From Methanocatella intestini (lineage in GTDB: Archaea; Methanobacteriota; Methanobacteria; Methanobacteriales; Methanobacteriaceae), in the NCBI RefSeq assembly GCF_002252585.1, contig NZ_NQLD01000003.1: a DNA stretch of 64,000 bases; one strand, written 5' to 3'. The notes beneath the pieces are model-generated. The model saw only the letters and a program-made list of their open reading frames with translations. It was not told the DNA's origin and made no database searches. A program made the position numbers and the translations under genes. Below, piece after piece: positions 33,884 to 43,159 of the stretch (position 1 is its first letter; every line of letters begins with the position of its first letter).

Positions 33884-35266
33884 TTAAAAATACAGTTTGT
33901 CCTTGGATTTGTAACCCATATGACAGACAATAAAACAAAGAGCACTGATTATAGTTATAATCAGTAATGTTATTTGGGAACAGGAAATCAGCTGCGGATA
34001 GTTAGATGGCTGAATTATTACATTTCCCATCATTATTGCAAAAATCACAGTTAATATTCCGGTACTTAATGTTTGACCGAGTATTCTCATTGTAGCTACT
34101 GCACTTGATGCCATTGGAGTATCTTTTGGTGGAACACTGCTCATTATAGTGTTGATGTTTGGACTTGCGAATAATCCGTATCCTATACCCTGCAATGCAA
34201 GTGATACAAGTACAATTACAATTGATGTGTCTTTATCAAGAGGTACAAGTAGGATTAAACCGACAGTTACAATTATCATTCCGATTGTTGCAATTTTTTG
34301 AGGATCAATTCTATCGGATAATTTTCCTGCTGCCGGAGCTACAATAGCCATCAATAATGGAAATGTAATTAAAATCAGTCCTGAAAGCTGTGAATCAAAA
34401 CCGCGTACATACTGGAAATTGTAATTGACAATTGTAGTTACTACAAAGGTAGCTATGTAACTTAATATACTGGCTATATTACTTGATAAAAATTTCTTAT
34501 TTTTATATAATTTTATGTCATATGCAGGATATTTGGAGTTTAACTCAATTTTACCAAATAAAATCAGTAAAAACACTCCAGCAACAGTTATTATAAATCC
34601 TATTGCTGTATTGAATATTGAAAATCCGTAAATCAATAATAATATTCCAATTGCAAAGACCAGAGACCCTTTCAAGTCGAATTTTTCATTTTGGTATTTG
34701 AACCATTCCTCTTTTATTGTAAAAAGCAATATGAGGTTTAATAATATAAAAGGAATCATTACCCAGAATATGGATTCCCATCCGAAATTATAGGTTAGAC
34801 TGCCTCCAAGTACTGGTGCCAGTGCAATTCCGATATATGTGCAGCTTACAGTTATTCCCAGTGCCTGACCTCTTTTTTCAGGCCTTATTGCTTCAGCAAT
34901 TATTAACATTGAATCTACACAAAGGCCGGCACCTCCGATTCCCTGAATTACCCGGAATATTAATAATTCCGGAATTGTGTGTGATAGGGGAGTTCCAATA
35001 CTTCCGATTAACATTAAAATTACAGAGTAAATAAATGTTTTCTTAACTCCATATCTGCTGCAGAGCTTTCCTAAAGGAATAGCTAATACTCCCATTGTTA
35101 ATAAAAATATATTTGTAACCCAATTTTGCATTATATTACTTAATCCAAAAATTTCAGCCATTTTAGGCAGTGCAACAGGCGTAACATTCCCCATGTATGC
35201 ACCGTAAAATGTGGCAAGAGAGGCTACAGTTATAACAATAAAATCTCTTTTTTTATTTGCATTCAT
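33884..35266 (-). CDS. MFS transporter (DHA2-like), copy A
   Basis: 460 residues from ATG at 35266 (MNANKKRDFIVITVASL). A TTG at 35275 is possible but lies in the ribosome-site area. There are about 14 hydrophobic segments, as in drug/H+ antiporter family 2. MFS motif A is seen at GKLCSRYGVKKTF after the second segment and again at GKLSDRIDPQKIA. Motif C-like AYMGNVTPVALPKMA is at the first segment. It would export small molecules using the ion gradient; substrate unknown. Its closest visible relative is the next gene upstream, with shared LAPVLGG and TYNFGWESIF. Confidence 0.9.
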   Translation of the reverse strand: MNANKKRDFIVITVASLATFYGAYMGNVTPVALPKMAEIFGLSNIMQNWVTNIFLLTMGVLAIPLGKLCSRYGVKKTFIYSVILMLIGSIGTPLSHTIPELLIFRVIQGIGGAGLCVDSMLIIAEAIRPEKRGQALGITVSCTYIGIALAPVLGGSLTYNFGWESIFWVMIPFILLNLILLFTIKEEWFKYQNEKFDLKGSLVFAIGILLLIYGFSIFNTAIGFIITVAGVFLLILFGKIELNSKYPAYDIKLYKNKKFLSSNIASILSYIATFVVTTIVNYNFQYVRGFDSQLSGLILITFPLLMAIVAPAAGKLSDRIDPQKIATIGMIIVTVGLILLVPLDKDTSIVIVLVSLALQGIGYGLFASPNINTIMSSVPPKDTPMASSAVATMRILGQTLSTGILTVIFAIMMGNVIIQPSNYPQLISCSQITLLIITIISALCFIVCHMGYKSKDKLYF

Positions 35267-35375
35267 AAAAAACAACTCTCTTTTTTCTTTATTATAATGT
35301 AGTTTGTATTTTTTAAGTAATATGCTATTTTCTATTTGCTTTTTTTTTAAAAAAAGAGGATAATGGGAGGTTAAA

Positions 35376-36767
35376 TTATCTTTGTGTGGTGTTTAGTTTA
35401 TCATTGGAGTTCATTCCTACAAGTGATGCTAAAACACTTATGACTCCAAGTACTGTTGAACATATTAAAGCTAAATGACAGCTTTCACTAAGTTGGGGAT
35501 ATACACTAGGTGTTATAGCCACATTACCCATTACAAATGCAAAAATAACTGTTAATATGCCTATACTTAATGTCTGACCGATAACTCTCATGGTAGCTAC
35601 TGCAGCTGATGCCATGGTTGTTTCATTTGGAGGAACACTGCTCATTATTGTATTTGTATTTGGGCTGCTGAACAGTCCATATCCGACACCTCCAATCATC
35701 AATGCAATAATTATGATATATACTGATGTGGAGTCATCCATTGTTGTCAGTATTAATATAGCTATTGTTGCAAGACCCATTCCAAGTGCTGAGAGCTTTT
35801 GAGGATTTATCAAATCAGACAATTTTCCTGACTGTGGTGTTACAATTGCCTGCATTATTGGCATACTGATTAAAATCAGTCCTGTCATTTGTGCATTCCA
35901 GCCTAAAATATATTGGAAATGGTAATTGATAATTGTAGATACACTAAAAATGGAAATATAACTTATTACGCTGGCTATGTTGCTTGATAAGAATTTGTGG
36001 TTCTTATATAATCTTACATTAAATATAGGATATTTCTGTTTTAATTCATAGTAAATGAATATTATTAGAAATATTACTCCAACTGCTGTAATTGCCTGTC
36101 CGGTTTGTGTATGCAGTTCTGTAAATCCATACATAAATGCTGAAATTCCAATTCCATAAAAAACACTTCCTTTTATATCAATAGGATCATTAGCATCTAA
36201 TTTCCATTCTTCTTTGATTTTTAAATATGTAAGTGCCACTACAATAAAGCTTACAGGAAGTGTTATTGCAAAAATACTTTCCCATCCAAAATTGTATGTT
36301 AAAGTTCCACCTAATACCGGAGCTAATGACAGTCCGATATAGACTGCAGCTATGTTAATTCCCAATGCACGACCTCTTTGATTATTTGGAACAGCTTTTA
36401 CAATCATACTTACTGAAGATACAAAAATTGCAGCAGATCCTATTGCCTGAATAAATCTGAAGAATAATAACATTTCAGTATTTATAGCTACTATTATTCC
36501 TGCAGTTCCTATGAAAAATACAAGAGCACCATAAAAGAATGATTTTTTAAGTCCTTTTTGTGCACAAATTTTTCCAAATGGGACACTTAATACAGCCATT
36601 GTTAATAGATAAAGGTTTATTGTCCAGTTTTGTAGAATATTGCTTAAGTGGAATACTCGTGCAAGTTCCGGCAAAGCCATTGTTACTGCATTTGATGTGT
36701 AGGCAGCCATAAAACTAGCCAGTGATCCTACAACCACCACATAAAATGCTGTTGTTTTTTTAATCAT
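35376..36767 (-). CDS. MFS transporter (DHA2-like), copy B
   Basis: 463 residues with about 14 hydrophobic segments. Motif A is at GKICAQKGLKKSFF and GKLSDLINPQKLS. Long stretches match copy A (KFLSSNIAS, NTIMSSVPPNETTMASAAVA), so the two arose by tandem duplication and then diverged. They are 100 bases apart on the same strand, and a T-rich stretch after copy B suggests separate transcripts. A multidrug or metabolite efflux role is inferred from the family only. Confidence 0.9.
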   Translation of the reverse strand: MIKKTTAFYVVVVGSLASFMAAYTSNAVTMALPELARVFHLSNILQNWTINLYLLTMAVLSVPFGKICAQKGLKKSFFYGALVFFIGTAGIIVAINTEMLLFFRFIQAIGSAAIFVSSVSMIVKAVPNNQRGRALGINIAAVYIGLSLAPVLGGTLTYNFGWESIFAITLPVSFIVVALTYLKIKEEWKLDANDPIDIKGSVFYGIGISAFMYGFTELHTQTGQAITAVGVIFLIIFIYYELKQKYPIFNVRLYKNHKFLSSNIASVISYISIFSVSTIINYHFQYILGWNAQMTGLILISMPIMQAIVTPQSGKLSDLINPQKLSALGMGLATIAILILTTMDDSTSVYIIIIALMIGGVGYGLFSSPNTNTIMSSVPPNETTMASAAVATMRVIGQTLSIGILTVIFAFVMGNVAITPSVYPQLSESCHLALICSTVLGVISVLASLVGMNSNDKLNTTQR

Positions 36768-36893
36768 TTGTTTTTATTTCTCCGTTTTATTGTTTTTTTA
36801 AAATAAGAATATTGATATATTTGTTAAGTATGTACAATAAAACTTTGCCAGCAACTATAAAAAAATTAGTTTGGGAATAAATAGTTATAAATT

Positions 36894-37481
36894 TTATTTA
36901 TTCCAGAAAAAAAATCCGTTATATTCTTTGTTATGTATATTACCCATCATATCTTCGATACGGTCATCTAACTCTTTAGTATAAGTTTTGTTGTTGTAAT
37001 CATGGGTTGTGAAGTAATGAACTTCAATACTATAATTTGTATCCTCTTTTGGGAAAACATAGTTTACTCCGACATGATCCCATTGATAATCATTATCTCT
37101 TGAAGGATTTGAATAATACTGTTTGGAAACATTAATGCCTCCTAAATCAACATTTTCTTTTTTTAATACTTTAAAACCTCCAGATTCCATAGAAGCAAAT
37201 TTGGCATTTGAAATGTCGGTTATACTTGATTCCGGCCAATCATCCCATACATCAATAATAGTGTAGTTGTTTGTAATTCCATTATCTGTTTTTGCTTGAC
37301 TACTAAGGTTTACTTCATCTGTTGTGTTCCAGGCTTCTGGAACTACAATATTTGAATGTCCAAATTCAATGGTTTTGTCTGTATGGACACTTAAAAAATT
37401 ATTTATGGCACTCATATTAGCCACAAAAAATATTATTATAATAGCAATAACAATGCTCATAAAAATATCTCTTTTTTGCAT
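36894..37481 (-). CDS. Membrane-anchored exoprotein of unknown function
   Basis: 195 residues. An N-terminal hydrophobic segment (about 7-28, FMSIVIAIIIIFFVANMSA) is an uncleaved anchor or signal. The rest is outside, with several N-glycosylation sites (NTT, NLS, NYT, NVS, NKT). The domain begins FGHSNIVVPEAWNTTDEV and continues through NNYTIIDVWDDWPE and YFTTHDYNNKTY, like small PsbP-type extracytoplasmic proteins common in Methanobrevibacter. No partner gene is close. Confidence 0.7.
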   Translation of the reverse strand: MQKRDIFMSIVIAIIIIFFVANMSAINNFLSVHTDKTIEFGHSNIVVPEAWNTTDEVNLSSQAKTDNGITNNYTIIDVWDDWPESSITDISNAKFASMESGGFKVLKKENVDLGGINVSKQYYSNPSRDNDYQWDHVGVNYVFPKEDTNYSIEVHYFTTHDYNNKTYTKELDDRIEDMMGNIHNKEYNGFFFWNK

Positions 37482-37812
37482 ATTATTCCTCTATTCCTTT
37501 ATGTTTGGTTTTATCCCATTTTCTTTCTTTTCTAATAATCATTTTAAACATTGTTTCGAAAAATAATGGTATTAAATGGAAACAATAAATCCAATAACCG
37601 ATAATGTCTTTTATAAATTTGTTTTAATTTTCATATGATGTTGATTTTTTTGAAATTTGATTTTGTATGTTATTATTATAAAAGAAAAATGCATTGAAAA
37701 TATATTGATAAGGGGGTATTTTGGAAAAGTTTTTAAAAGAGTACTGACAAAATATTTTAGTGTTGTGAAAATTTTTATTTTCATGTTTTAATATTATGAA
37801 AGGAGTTATTAA
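37482..37812. other. 331-base gene-free region before purA
   Basis: AT-rich intergenic DNA between the divergent exoprotein gene and purA. It holds TATA-like boxes (around 37609-37620 and 37670-37682), the hairpin at 37766-37783 and the purA ribosome site AGGAG. No convincing coding or RNA gene is seen; a 9-codon frame at 37721 is too weak to call. Confidence 0.6.
37766..37783 (+). promoter_or_regulatory. 7-bp inverted repeat before purA
   Basis: TGAAAAT and ATTTTCA flank TTTT, 30 bases before the purA ATG. It may be an operator for purine control or a chance AT-rich symmetry. Confidence 0.3.
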
Positions 37813-38835
37813 ATGACTTGTAGTATTTTAGTCGGTGGAGCATGGGGTGACGAAGGTAAAGGTAAATGTATCACTTATCTTTGCGGTAATGATAAACCGG
37901 ATATCATTGCTCGTGCAGGTGTAGGTCCAAATGCAGGCCATTCTGTAGAGTTTAATGGTGAAAAATATGGTTTAAGACTCATCCCTTCTGGTTTTGTACA
38001 TACTGATGCTAAACTCATGATTGGTGCTGGAGTATTAGTAGATAAAGATGTTTTATTTAAAGAATTTGAAGATTTAAAGAAATATAATGTAAAAGAAAGA
38101 ACTTTTGTTGATCCTAGATGTGCTATTATTACTAAAGATCACAGAGAAAGGGACAAAAAATCAGAGCATTTAGCTAAAAAAATAGGAAGTACAGGATCCG
38201 GCTGCGGACCAGCTAATTCTGATAGGGTGTTAAGGACAGTTAAATTAGCTAAAGATGTTCCTGAACTTGAAGATTATTTGACTGATGTTTCTTTAGAAAC
38301 TAATGATGTTTTAGATAATGGTGGAGATGTATTTATTGAAGGTTCTCAAGGATTTGCATTATCTCTTTACTATGGAACTTATCCATTTGTAACTAGTAAA
38401 GATACCACTGCAAGTACATTTGCTGCTGATGTAGGTGTAGGTCCAACTAAAGTCGATGAAGTAATCAATGTATTCAAAGCTTATATTACCCGTGTTGGTG
38501 AAGGACCTTTCCCAACTGAAATTTCACAAGAAGAAGCTGAAAGTAAAAATATTGAAGAATATGGTGTTGTAACTGGACGTAGGCGTCGTGTAGGTTTATT
38601 TGATATGGAACTTGCAAAAGAATCCTGTAGAATCAATGGTGCAACTCAAATAGCTTTAACCTGTGTAGACAGATTATATCCTGACTGTGCTAGAACACAA
38701 AGTTATGATGATTTGTCTGCAGAGACCAAAAAATTCGTTGAAGAAATTCAATCTGAAACTGGTGTTCCAGTAACTATTATTTCAACCGGTCCGGATTTAA
38801 AGGACACTATTGATTTAAGAAAAGAATTATTATAA
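37813..38835 (+). CDS. purA: Adenylosuccinate synthetase (archaeal short form)
   Basis: 340 residues, about 90 fewer than bacterial PurA, as is usual in many archaea. The GTP/IMP loop is VGGAWGDEGKGKCITYL at the N-terminus, followed by GPNAGHSV. Further motifs are GSTGSGCGPA, FIEGSQGFALSLYYGTYPF, VGVGPTKVDEV, the arginine loop VTGRRRRVGLFD and LTCVDRLYPD. It joins IMP and aspartate using GTP in AMP synthesis. AGGAG precedes the ATG. Single gene with its own long upstream region. Confidence 0.97.
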   Translation: MTCSILVGGAWGDEGKGKCITYLCGNDKPDIIARAGVGPNAGHSVEFNGEKYGLRLIPSGFVHTDAKLMIGAGVLVDKDVLFKEFEDLKKYNVKERTFVDPRCAIITKDHRERDKKSEHLAKKIGSTGSGCGPANSDRVLRTVKLAKDVPELEDYLTDVSLETNDVLDNGGDVFIEGSQGFALSLYYGTYPFVTSKDTTASTFAADVGVGPTKVDEVINVFKAYITRVGEGPFPTEISQEEAESKNIEEYGVVTGRRRRVGLFDMELAKESCRINGATQIALTCVDRLYPDCARTQSYDDLSAETKKFVEEIQSETGVPVTIISTGPDLKDTIDLRKELL

Positions 38836-39000
38836 TTAATTAATTCCTTTCACTTTTTTTAATTTATTTTTGCTTAATTGTTGATATTTTTTAAAAAGGT
38901 TTTGTTCATGGCTTTAATTTTAAAGTTTAAGAATGTTTCAGAAACTTTTATATATTGCTATTTTTAATACATATTACTGTAATTTAATTATTGTGATGAT

Positions 39001-39951
39001 ATGAATAAAAAATCAATTATAACTATTGTTATAATCGTTGCTGTTATCATTATTGCAGCTGGAGCATATATGTTTTACTCCAGTCAAGATGATGGTACAG
39101 TAACTATTGGTTATCTTCCAAGTGATCATGATGCAGCTTTATTCATTGCTGATGCTCAAGACATGTATCAAAAAGAAGGTATTAATACTAAATTAGTTCA
39201 ATTCAATAATGGTGGAGACTTAATGACTGCTATGGCTAGTGGTGAAGTGGATGTTGGATATGTAGGTATCACTCCAGTATTGTCTTCAATAGAAAAAGGC
39301 GTACCAGTAAAAGTTATTTCTGGTGTACAGACTGAAGGTAGTGGAATTGTTGTAAGTAACAGTTCAGGAATTACTTCTGTTCAGGATTTAGAAGGCAAAT
39401 CCATTGCTACTCCTGGAGAAGCTTCCATTCAATATATGTTGCTTAAATATTATTTAAATCAGAATAATATTGATATTAAAGATTTAAAAGTTTCTGCAAT
39501 GAAAGTTCCTTCAATGAATGATGCTTTAAAATCTAATCAAATTGACGGTATGTTAACTTATGAACCGTTTGTAACTACTGCAGTTGAAAACGGCAATACT
39601 GAATTGGTTGACTCATCTGAAATCATACCTGGACATCCATGCTGTGTAGTTGCAGCATCTGATGATTTCTTAAAAGAACATCCTGATGAAGCTAAAAAAA
39701 TTGTAGAAATCCATGCTAATGCTACTAAATATGTTCAAGAACATCCTGATGATGCAGTATCCCAATTACCAAAAGACATAGTAGCTAATCCGGATATTGA
39801 GAAAAAATCTTTAAGCGGAATCAATTTTGTTTCTGGATTGGATGATGTATACAAACAAAATGTAATGGACTTCATGAATATTGAAGTTGATTTAGGTGTT
39901 TTAAAAGAAAAAATCCCTGCAGATAAAATCTTTTATGATGTAACTGCTTAA
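39001..39951 (+). CDS. ABC transporter substrate-binding protein (NMT1/SsuA type)
   Basis: 316 residues. An N-terminal hydrophobic anchor (about 5-26, IITIVIIVAVIIIAAGAYMF) has no lipobox cysteine, so it is membrane-tethered. A periplasmic-binding-protein type 2 fold follows: TVTIGYLPSDHDAALFIADA, GGDLMTAMASGEVDVGYVG, SIATPGEASIQYMLLKYYL, YEPFVTTAVENG. The family binds sulfonates, nitrate, thiamine precursors and similar ligands; the ligand here is unknown. No permease or ATPase gene is adjacent, so it is an orphan component. A TTTTATATATT box near 38944 and a terminator after it show a single-gene transcript. Confidence 0.9.
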   Translation: MNKKSIITIVIIVAVIIIAAGAYMFYSSQDDGTVTIGYLPSDHDAALFIADAQDMYQKEGINTKLVQFNNGGDLMTAMASGEVDVGYVGITPVLSSIEKGVPVKVISGVQTEGSGIVVSNSSGITSVQDLEGKSIATPGEASIQYMLLKYYLNQNNIDIKDLKVSAMKVPSMNDALKSNQIDGMLTYEPFVTTAVENGNTELVDSSEIIPGHPCCVVAASDDFLKEHPDEAKKIVEIHANATKYVQEHPDDAVSQLPKDIVANPDIEKKSLSGINFVSGLDDVYKQNVMDFMNIEVDLGVLKEKIPADKIFYDVTA

Positions 39952-39961
39952 CTTATCTTTT

Positions 39962-40002
39962 GAATGTAATTTTTTATAAGTTACATTCCCCTTATTTTTT
40001 TT
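39962..40002 (+). terminator. Terminator of the binding-protein gene
   Basis: GAATGTAA (39962-39969) pairs exactly with TTACATTC (39981-39988) and is followed by CCCCTTA and eight T residues. Confidence 0.7.
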
Positions 40003-40168
40003 AGATTTTGATTCTGCTGCTGAAAGTTACAGCACTTCATTTGAAGAATCTTAACAATAGTTGATTGTAAAATAGAAAGAAGTAGCTGTGGTTATATTTG
40101 AAAGTTTTATTTTCACTTTAATATAATCAAAGCAATTTTTAATTTAAAGCACGAACTTTAATGTTTTT

Positions 40169-40618
40169 TTAAATATCTTTTGTGCTATCTACATAATCAA
40201 TAGCTATTTTTAACAAGTTTGTAAATGTATTTACGATTTCCATAATTGCATTATCCAAATCTGCAATAGCTTGATCCAATTCGGAATTGTCTATTCCGAT
40301 ATTTTTTAAATTGTCAATACTTTTTACAAGACTTTCCCTGTATTGTGGAAATATCTGATTTATATATTTAAAAAATGGTTCATATTCATTGTAATTAACT
40401 TCTTTTTGATTTAAGCTGTCTACAATATCCAAATACATTCTGTTAAAGTCTTTGGCACTATTTTTAAAAGAGGGAGCTGTGTTTTCAATTTCTTCAGTTA
40501 ATATTTTTATAGCTTCAGGATTATTATTTTGAAGTTCATCTGCATTTTTTTGAATTATTTCGCCGATATTTTGAAATCCTGTGTTTAATCTGGTTATAGC
40601 TATGGTATATAATTCCAA
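40169..40618 (-). CDS. Hypothetical all-helical protein
   Basis: 149 residues from the nearest standard start, TTG at 40618. The true start is in doubt. A strong GGAGGT site lies 6 bases before an in-frame ATA at 40636, giving an N-terminus TNEIDLELYTIA that extends the first helix naturally, whereas the TTG is 24 bases from that site. The protein is amphipathic helix throughout (for example ITRLNTGFQNIGEIIQ, YRESLVKSIDNLKNIG, NAIMEIVNTFTNLLKIAIDY), cytoplasmic, acidic, and not recognised. It follows the acetyl-CoA synthetase gene but is separated from it by a terminator hairpin. Confidence 0.65.
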   Translation of the reverse strand: MELYTIAITRLNTGFQNIGEIIQKNADELQNNNPEAIKILTEEIENTAPSFKNSAKDFNRMYLDIVDSLNQKEVNYNEYEPFFKYINQIFPQYRESLVKSIDNLKNIGIDNSELDQAIADLDNAIMEIVNTFTNLLKIAIDYVDSTKDI

Positions 40619-40674
40619 ATCGATTTCATTAGTTATAGTATAACCTCCAACTAATGTTTAAAAGAAAAAAATAG

Positions 40675-40696
40675 TAATTTCTCAAATGAGAAATTA
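40675..40696 (-). terminator. Terminator of the acd gene
   Basis: TAATTTCTC and GAGAAATTA form a 9-bp perfect stem around AAAT, overlapping the acd stop. A T-run follows on the minus strand (TATTTTTTTC). Confidence 0.65.
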
Positions 40697-42790
40697 TAAT
40701 TTGATTTTTATATCAAGAGCACTTGATCCGTTTTCGTATACGAAAATTGGGTTAATATCCAATTCGGATATTTCAGGGAAGTCTAAGGTTAACCTAGCTA
40801 CTCTTTTAATAGCTTCTTTTACAGCATCAATATCACATGGTGCTTCTCCTCTGTAACCTTTAAGCAATTCGCTAACTTTAGTGTCATTGATTTGCTCATC
40901 AATTTCCTGACTGCTGATACCGTTAGCTAATTTAAAGGATACATCTTCAATAAGGTTAACGTAAATTCCACCCATACCAAATGCAATCATTGGTCCGAAT
41001 TGTTTGTCTTTAATCATACCGACAATTACTTCCTGACCGGTTTCCATCATTTTTTGCACTTCCACACCGTCAGGTACAATGTCAGGATGTGCTTTTTTAG
41101 CATTAGCTATGATTTCATCGAAAGTTGCTTTAGCTTCTTCTTCACTTTCAATTCCTACTTTTACTCCACCGATATCTGATTTGTGAAGTATTTTGTCAGA
41201 AGCTATTTTAAGTACAACCGGGAATTCCATATCTGCTGCTAATTGGCTTGCTTCATCTGCATTGGTAGCTAATTTAATTGGTGCAGCTTCAATTCCATAA
41301 GCTTCAGCTACTGCATATGCCTCACTACCAAGTAAGGTGTCTCTGCCGTCAGCTTTAACTTTAGCAAATATCTCTTCTACAGCTTTTTTATCGATGTTGT
41401 CTAAATCATCAATACAGGAATCAGCTTCTCTGCGTTCCAATTCAGCATAGGTTGTCATAGCTGCAAGTGCATCTACTGCATTTTCAGGGAAAACATAAGT
41501 AGGCACATTGTGGGATCTTAGTGCATGATTTGCTGCTTCAAAGGTTGGTCCACCCATATTTACAACTAAAATAGGTTTTCCGAATTTTTCTCTTTCTTCT
41601 AAGATTGCAGCTGCAATTCCGTCTGGGTCTGCAGATGCTGTAGGACAAACCATGATGATTAAACTGTCTACTTGATCATCTTTTAAAACAATATCTAATG
41701 TTTCTTTGTACCTTTGTACTGGAGCGTCTCCTAAAACATCAATAGGGTTGTTTACACTACCTTCTTCAGGAATACCTTTCCTTAATTTTTCTTTTGTTTC
41801 TTCATCAAATTGAACAAGTTCCAATCCCTGTCTTTCCATTTCATCTACAGTAAGTACTCCTCCACCACCGGCATTGGTAATGATAGCTACATTGTTTCCT
41901 TCTGGAAGTGGTGCTTTGGAAAATGCCAATCCGATATCAAACAATTCTGCCATGCTGCTTACACGAAGGATTCCGGATTGTTCAAAAGCAGTATCAAATG
42001 CCAAGTCACTACCTGCTAAAGCACCGGTGTGAGAAGATGCTGCTTCTGCACCAGCATTACTTGAACCGGATTTAAGTACAACGATTGGTTTTTTAGCAGT
42101 GGTTTTTCTCATTGCTTTAACAAAGTTATCATCATCAGATATTGATTCTAAATAACAGATAATAACTGCAGTTTCAGGATCTTCAGCTAAATACTCCATT
42201 AATTCGGTTTCAGTTACACCAGCTTTGTTTCCAAGACTGATTACTTTACTGAATCCGATTCCTGAAGTAAGACTCCAGTCAAGAAGTGCTACCATCATAG
42301 CCCCACTTTGGGAAATAAATGCAATATTTCCTTTTGGTGGCATCATTTGTGCAAATGAAGAGTTTAATGGAGTGTGGGAATCTGTAATTCCTAAACTGTT
42401 TGGTCCAATAATATTTATACCATATTCTTTACTAAGTGCAACTAATTCTTCTTCTAATTTTGCACCTTCTTCTCCAATTTCTTTGAAACCAGCACTAATA
42501 ACTACCATGTTTTCTACGCCAGCTTCACCACAGTCTTTTATTGATTCATTTACAAAAGCTGCAGGAATGGACATAATTACTAAGTCCACCTTTTCAGGAA
42601 CATCTTTAATATTTTCATATGCTTTTAACCCTTGGATTTCTCCTCCTTTTGGGTTAATTGGGTATACTTTTCCGTTATATCCTCCAGAGATGATATTATC
42701 TATGATAATATAACCTACTTTACCTGGGGTGTTTGAAGCTCCGATTACAGCAACTGAATCAGGTTTAAACATTTTATTGAGATCTTTCAT
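40694..42790 (-). CDS. acdA: ADP-forming acetyl-CoA synthetase, fused alpha-beta
   Basis: 698 residues with all domains of ADP-forming acyl-CoA synthetase in one chain. The N-terminal CoA-binding Rossmann domain has DSVAVIGASNTPGKVGY. The ligase/CoA domains follow with IGPNSLGI and FISQSGAM, and the phospho-histidine loop SSHTGALAGSD lies near residue 255. The C-terminal ATP-grasp domain has AEAYGIEAAPIKLA and FPVVLKIASDKILHKSDIGG. It makes acetate and ATP from acetyl-CoA, or activates other acids in reverse. In a hydrogenotrophic methanogen the direction is uncertain. A CTTTATAT promoter box (42911-42918, minus strand) lies about 120 bases upstream. Confidence 0.93.
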   Translation of the reverse strand: MKDLNKMFKPDSVAVIGASNTPGKVGYIIIDNIISGGYNGKVYPINPKGGEIQGLKAYENIKDVPEKVDLVIMSIPAAFVNESIKDCGEAGVENMVVISAGFKEIGEEGAKLEEELVALSKEYGINIIGPNSLGITDSHTPLNSSFAQMMPPKGNIAFISQSGAMMVALLDWSLTSGIGFSKVISLGNKAGVTETELMEYLAEDPETAVIICYLESISDDDNFVKAMRKTTAKKPIVVLKSGSSNAGAEAASSHTGALAGSDLAFDTAFEQSGILRVSSMAELFDIGLAFSKAPLPEGNNVAIITNAGGGGVLTVDEMERQGLELVQFDEETKEKLRKGIPEEGSVNNPIDVLGDAPVQRYKETLDIVLKDDQVDSLIIMVCPTASADPDGIAAAILEEREKFGKPILVVNMGGPTFEAANHALRSHNVPTYVFPENAVDALAAMTTYAELERREADSCIDDLDNIDKKAVEEIFAKVKADGRDTLLGSEAYAVAEAYGIEAAPIKLATNADEASQLAADMEFPVVLKIASDKILHKSDIGGVKVGIESEEEAKATFDEIIANAKKAHPDIVPDGVEVQKMMETGQEVIVGMIKDKQFGPMIAFGMGGIYVNLIEDVSFKLANGISSQEIDEQINDTKVSELLKGYRGEAPCDIDAVKEAIKRVARLTLDFPEISELDINPIFVYENGSSALDIKIKL

Positions 42791-43159
42791 AGGTTTTTTC
42801 TCCTAGTTCTTTAATTTTTACCATTATTTAAATTATAATTTTTATGACGTTATAATTTGTAATGATAAATAATTAAAAATTATTATACTACTATTTTATG
42901 TTCTATTGTTATATAAAGATTGTTGTTATGAACAGTTCTATATCTTTTTAATAATTTTAACAGTATCTTTTGATACTTTGGTTAGTGTTATAACGAATTT
43001 TTTTGCTTATTTTTAGAAGATAAATTTTTTTTAATGGAAATTTTTTTACAGTTGTATCAAAATTTGATGAAAATATATAACTTATAATAAATATAATATT
43101 ATATTAACTTAAATTATTATAATTAATTTTTATTCACTGTTAATTTTAGGGGTTAGGAA
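42791..43159. other. 369-base gene-free divergent region
   Basis: It holds the acd promoter (minus strand, about 42911), the symmetric AGTATC-TTTT-GATACT at 42962-42977, and an AAATATATAA box near 43072 for the DUF2121 gene, with its AGGGG ribosome site. No reading frame or RNA gene is supported. Confidence 0.6.
42962..42977. promoter_or_regulatory. 6-bp inverted repeat in the acd/DUF2121 divergent region
   Basis: AGTATC (42962-42967) pairs with GATACT (42972-42977) around TTTT. It lies upstream of both promoters and could be an operator. Evidence is symmetry only. Confidence 0.3.

Noticed and set aside
35339..35356. T9A7 symmetric tract between the MFS genes as a regulatory palindrome
   Set aside because: A homopolymer artefact without a loop. 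At most a T-run terminator for the upstream MFS gene.
37721..37747. 9-codon TTG frame after AGGGGG before purA, as a leader peptide
   Set aside because: Too short, no regulatory codons, and not followed by an attenuator-like structure.
42225..42713. 162-residue open frame antisense to the acetyl-CoA synthetase gene
   Set aside because: The minus-strand protein is intact and conserved; the opposite frame is a shadow.
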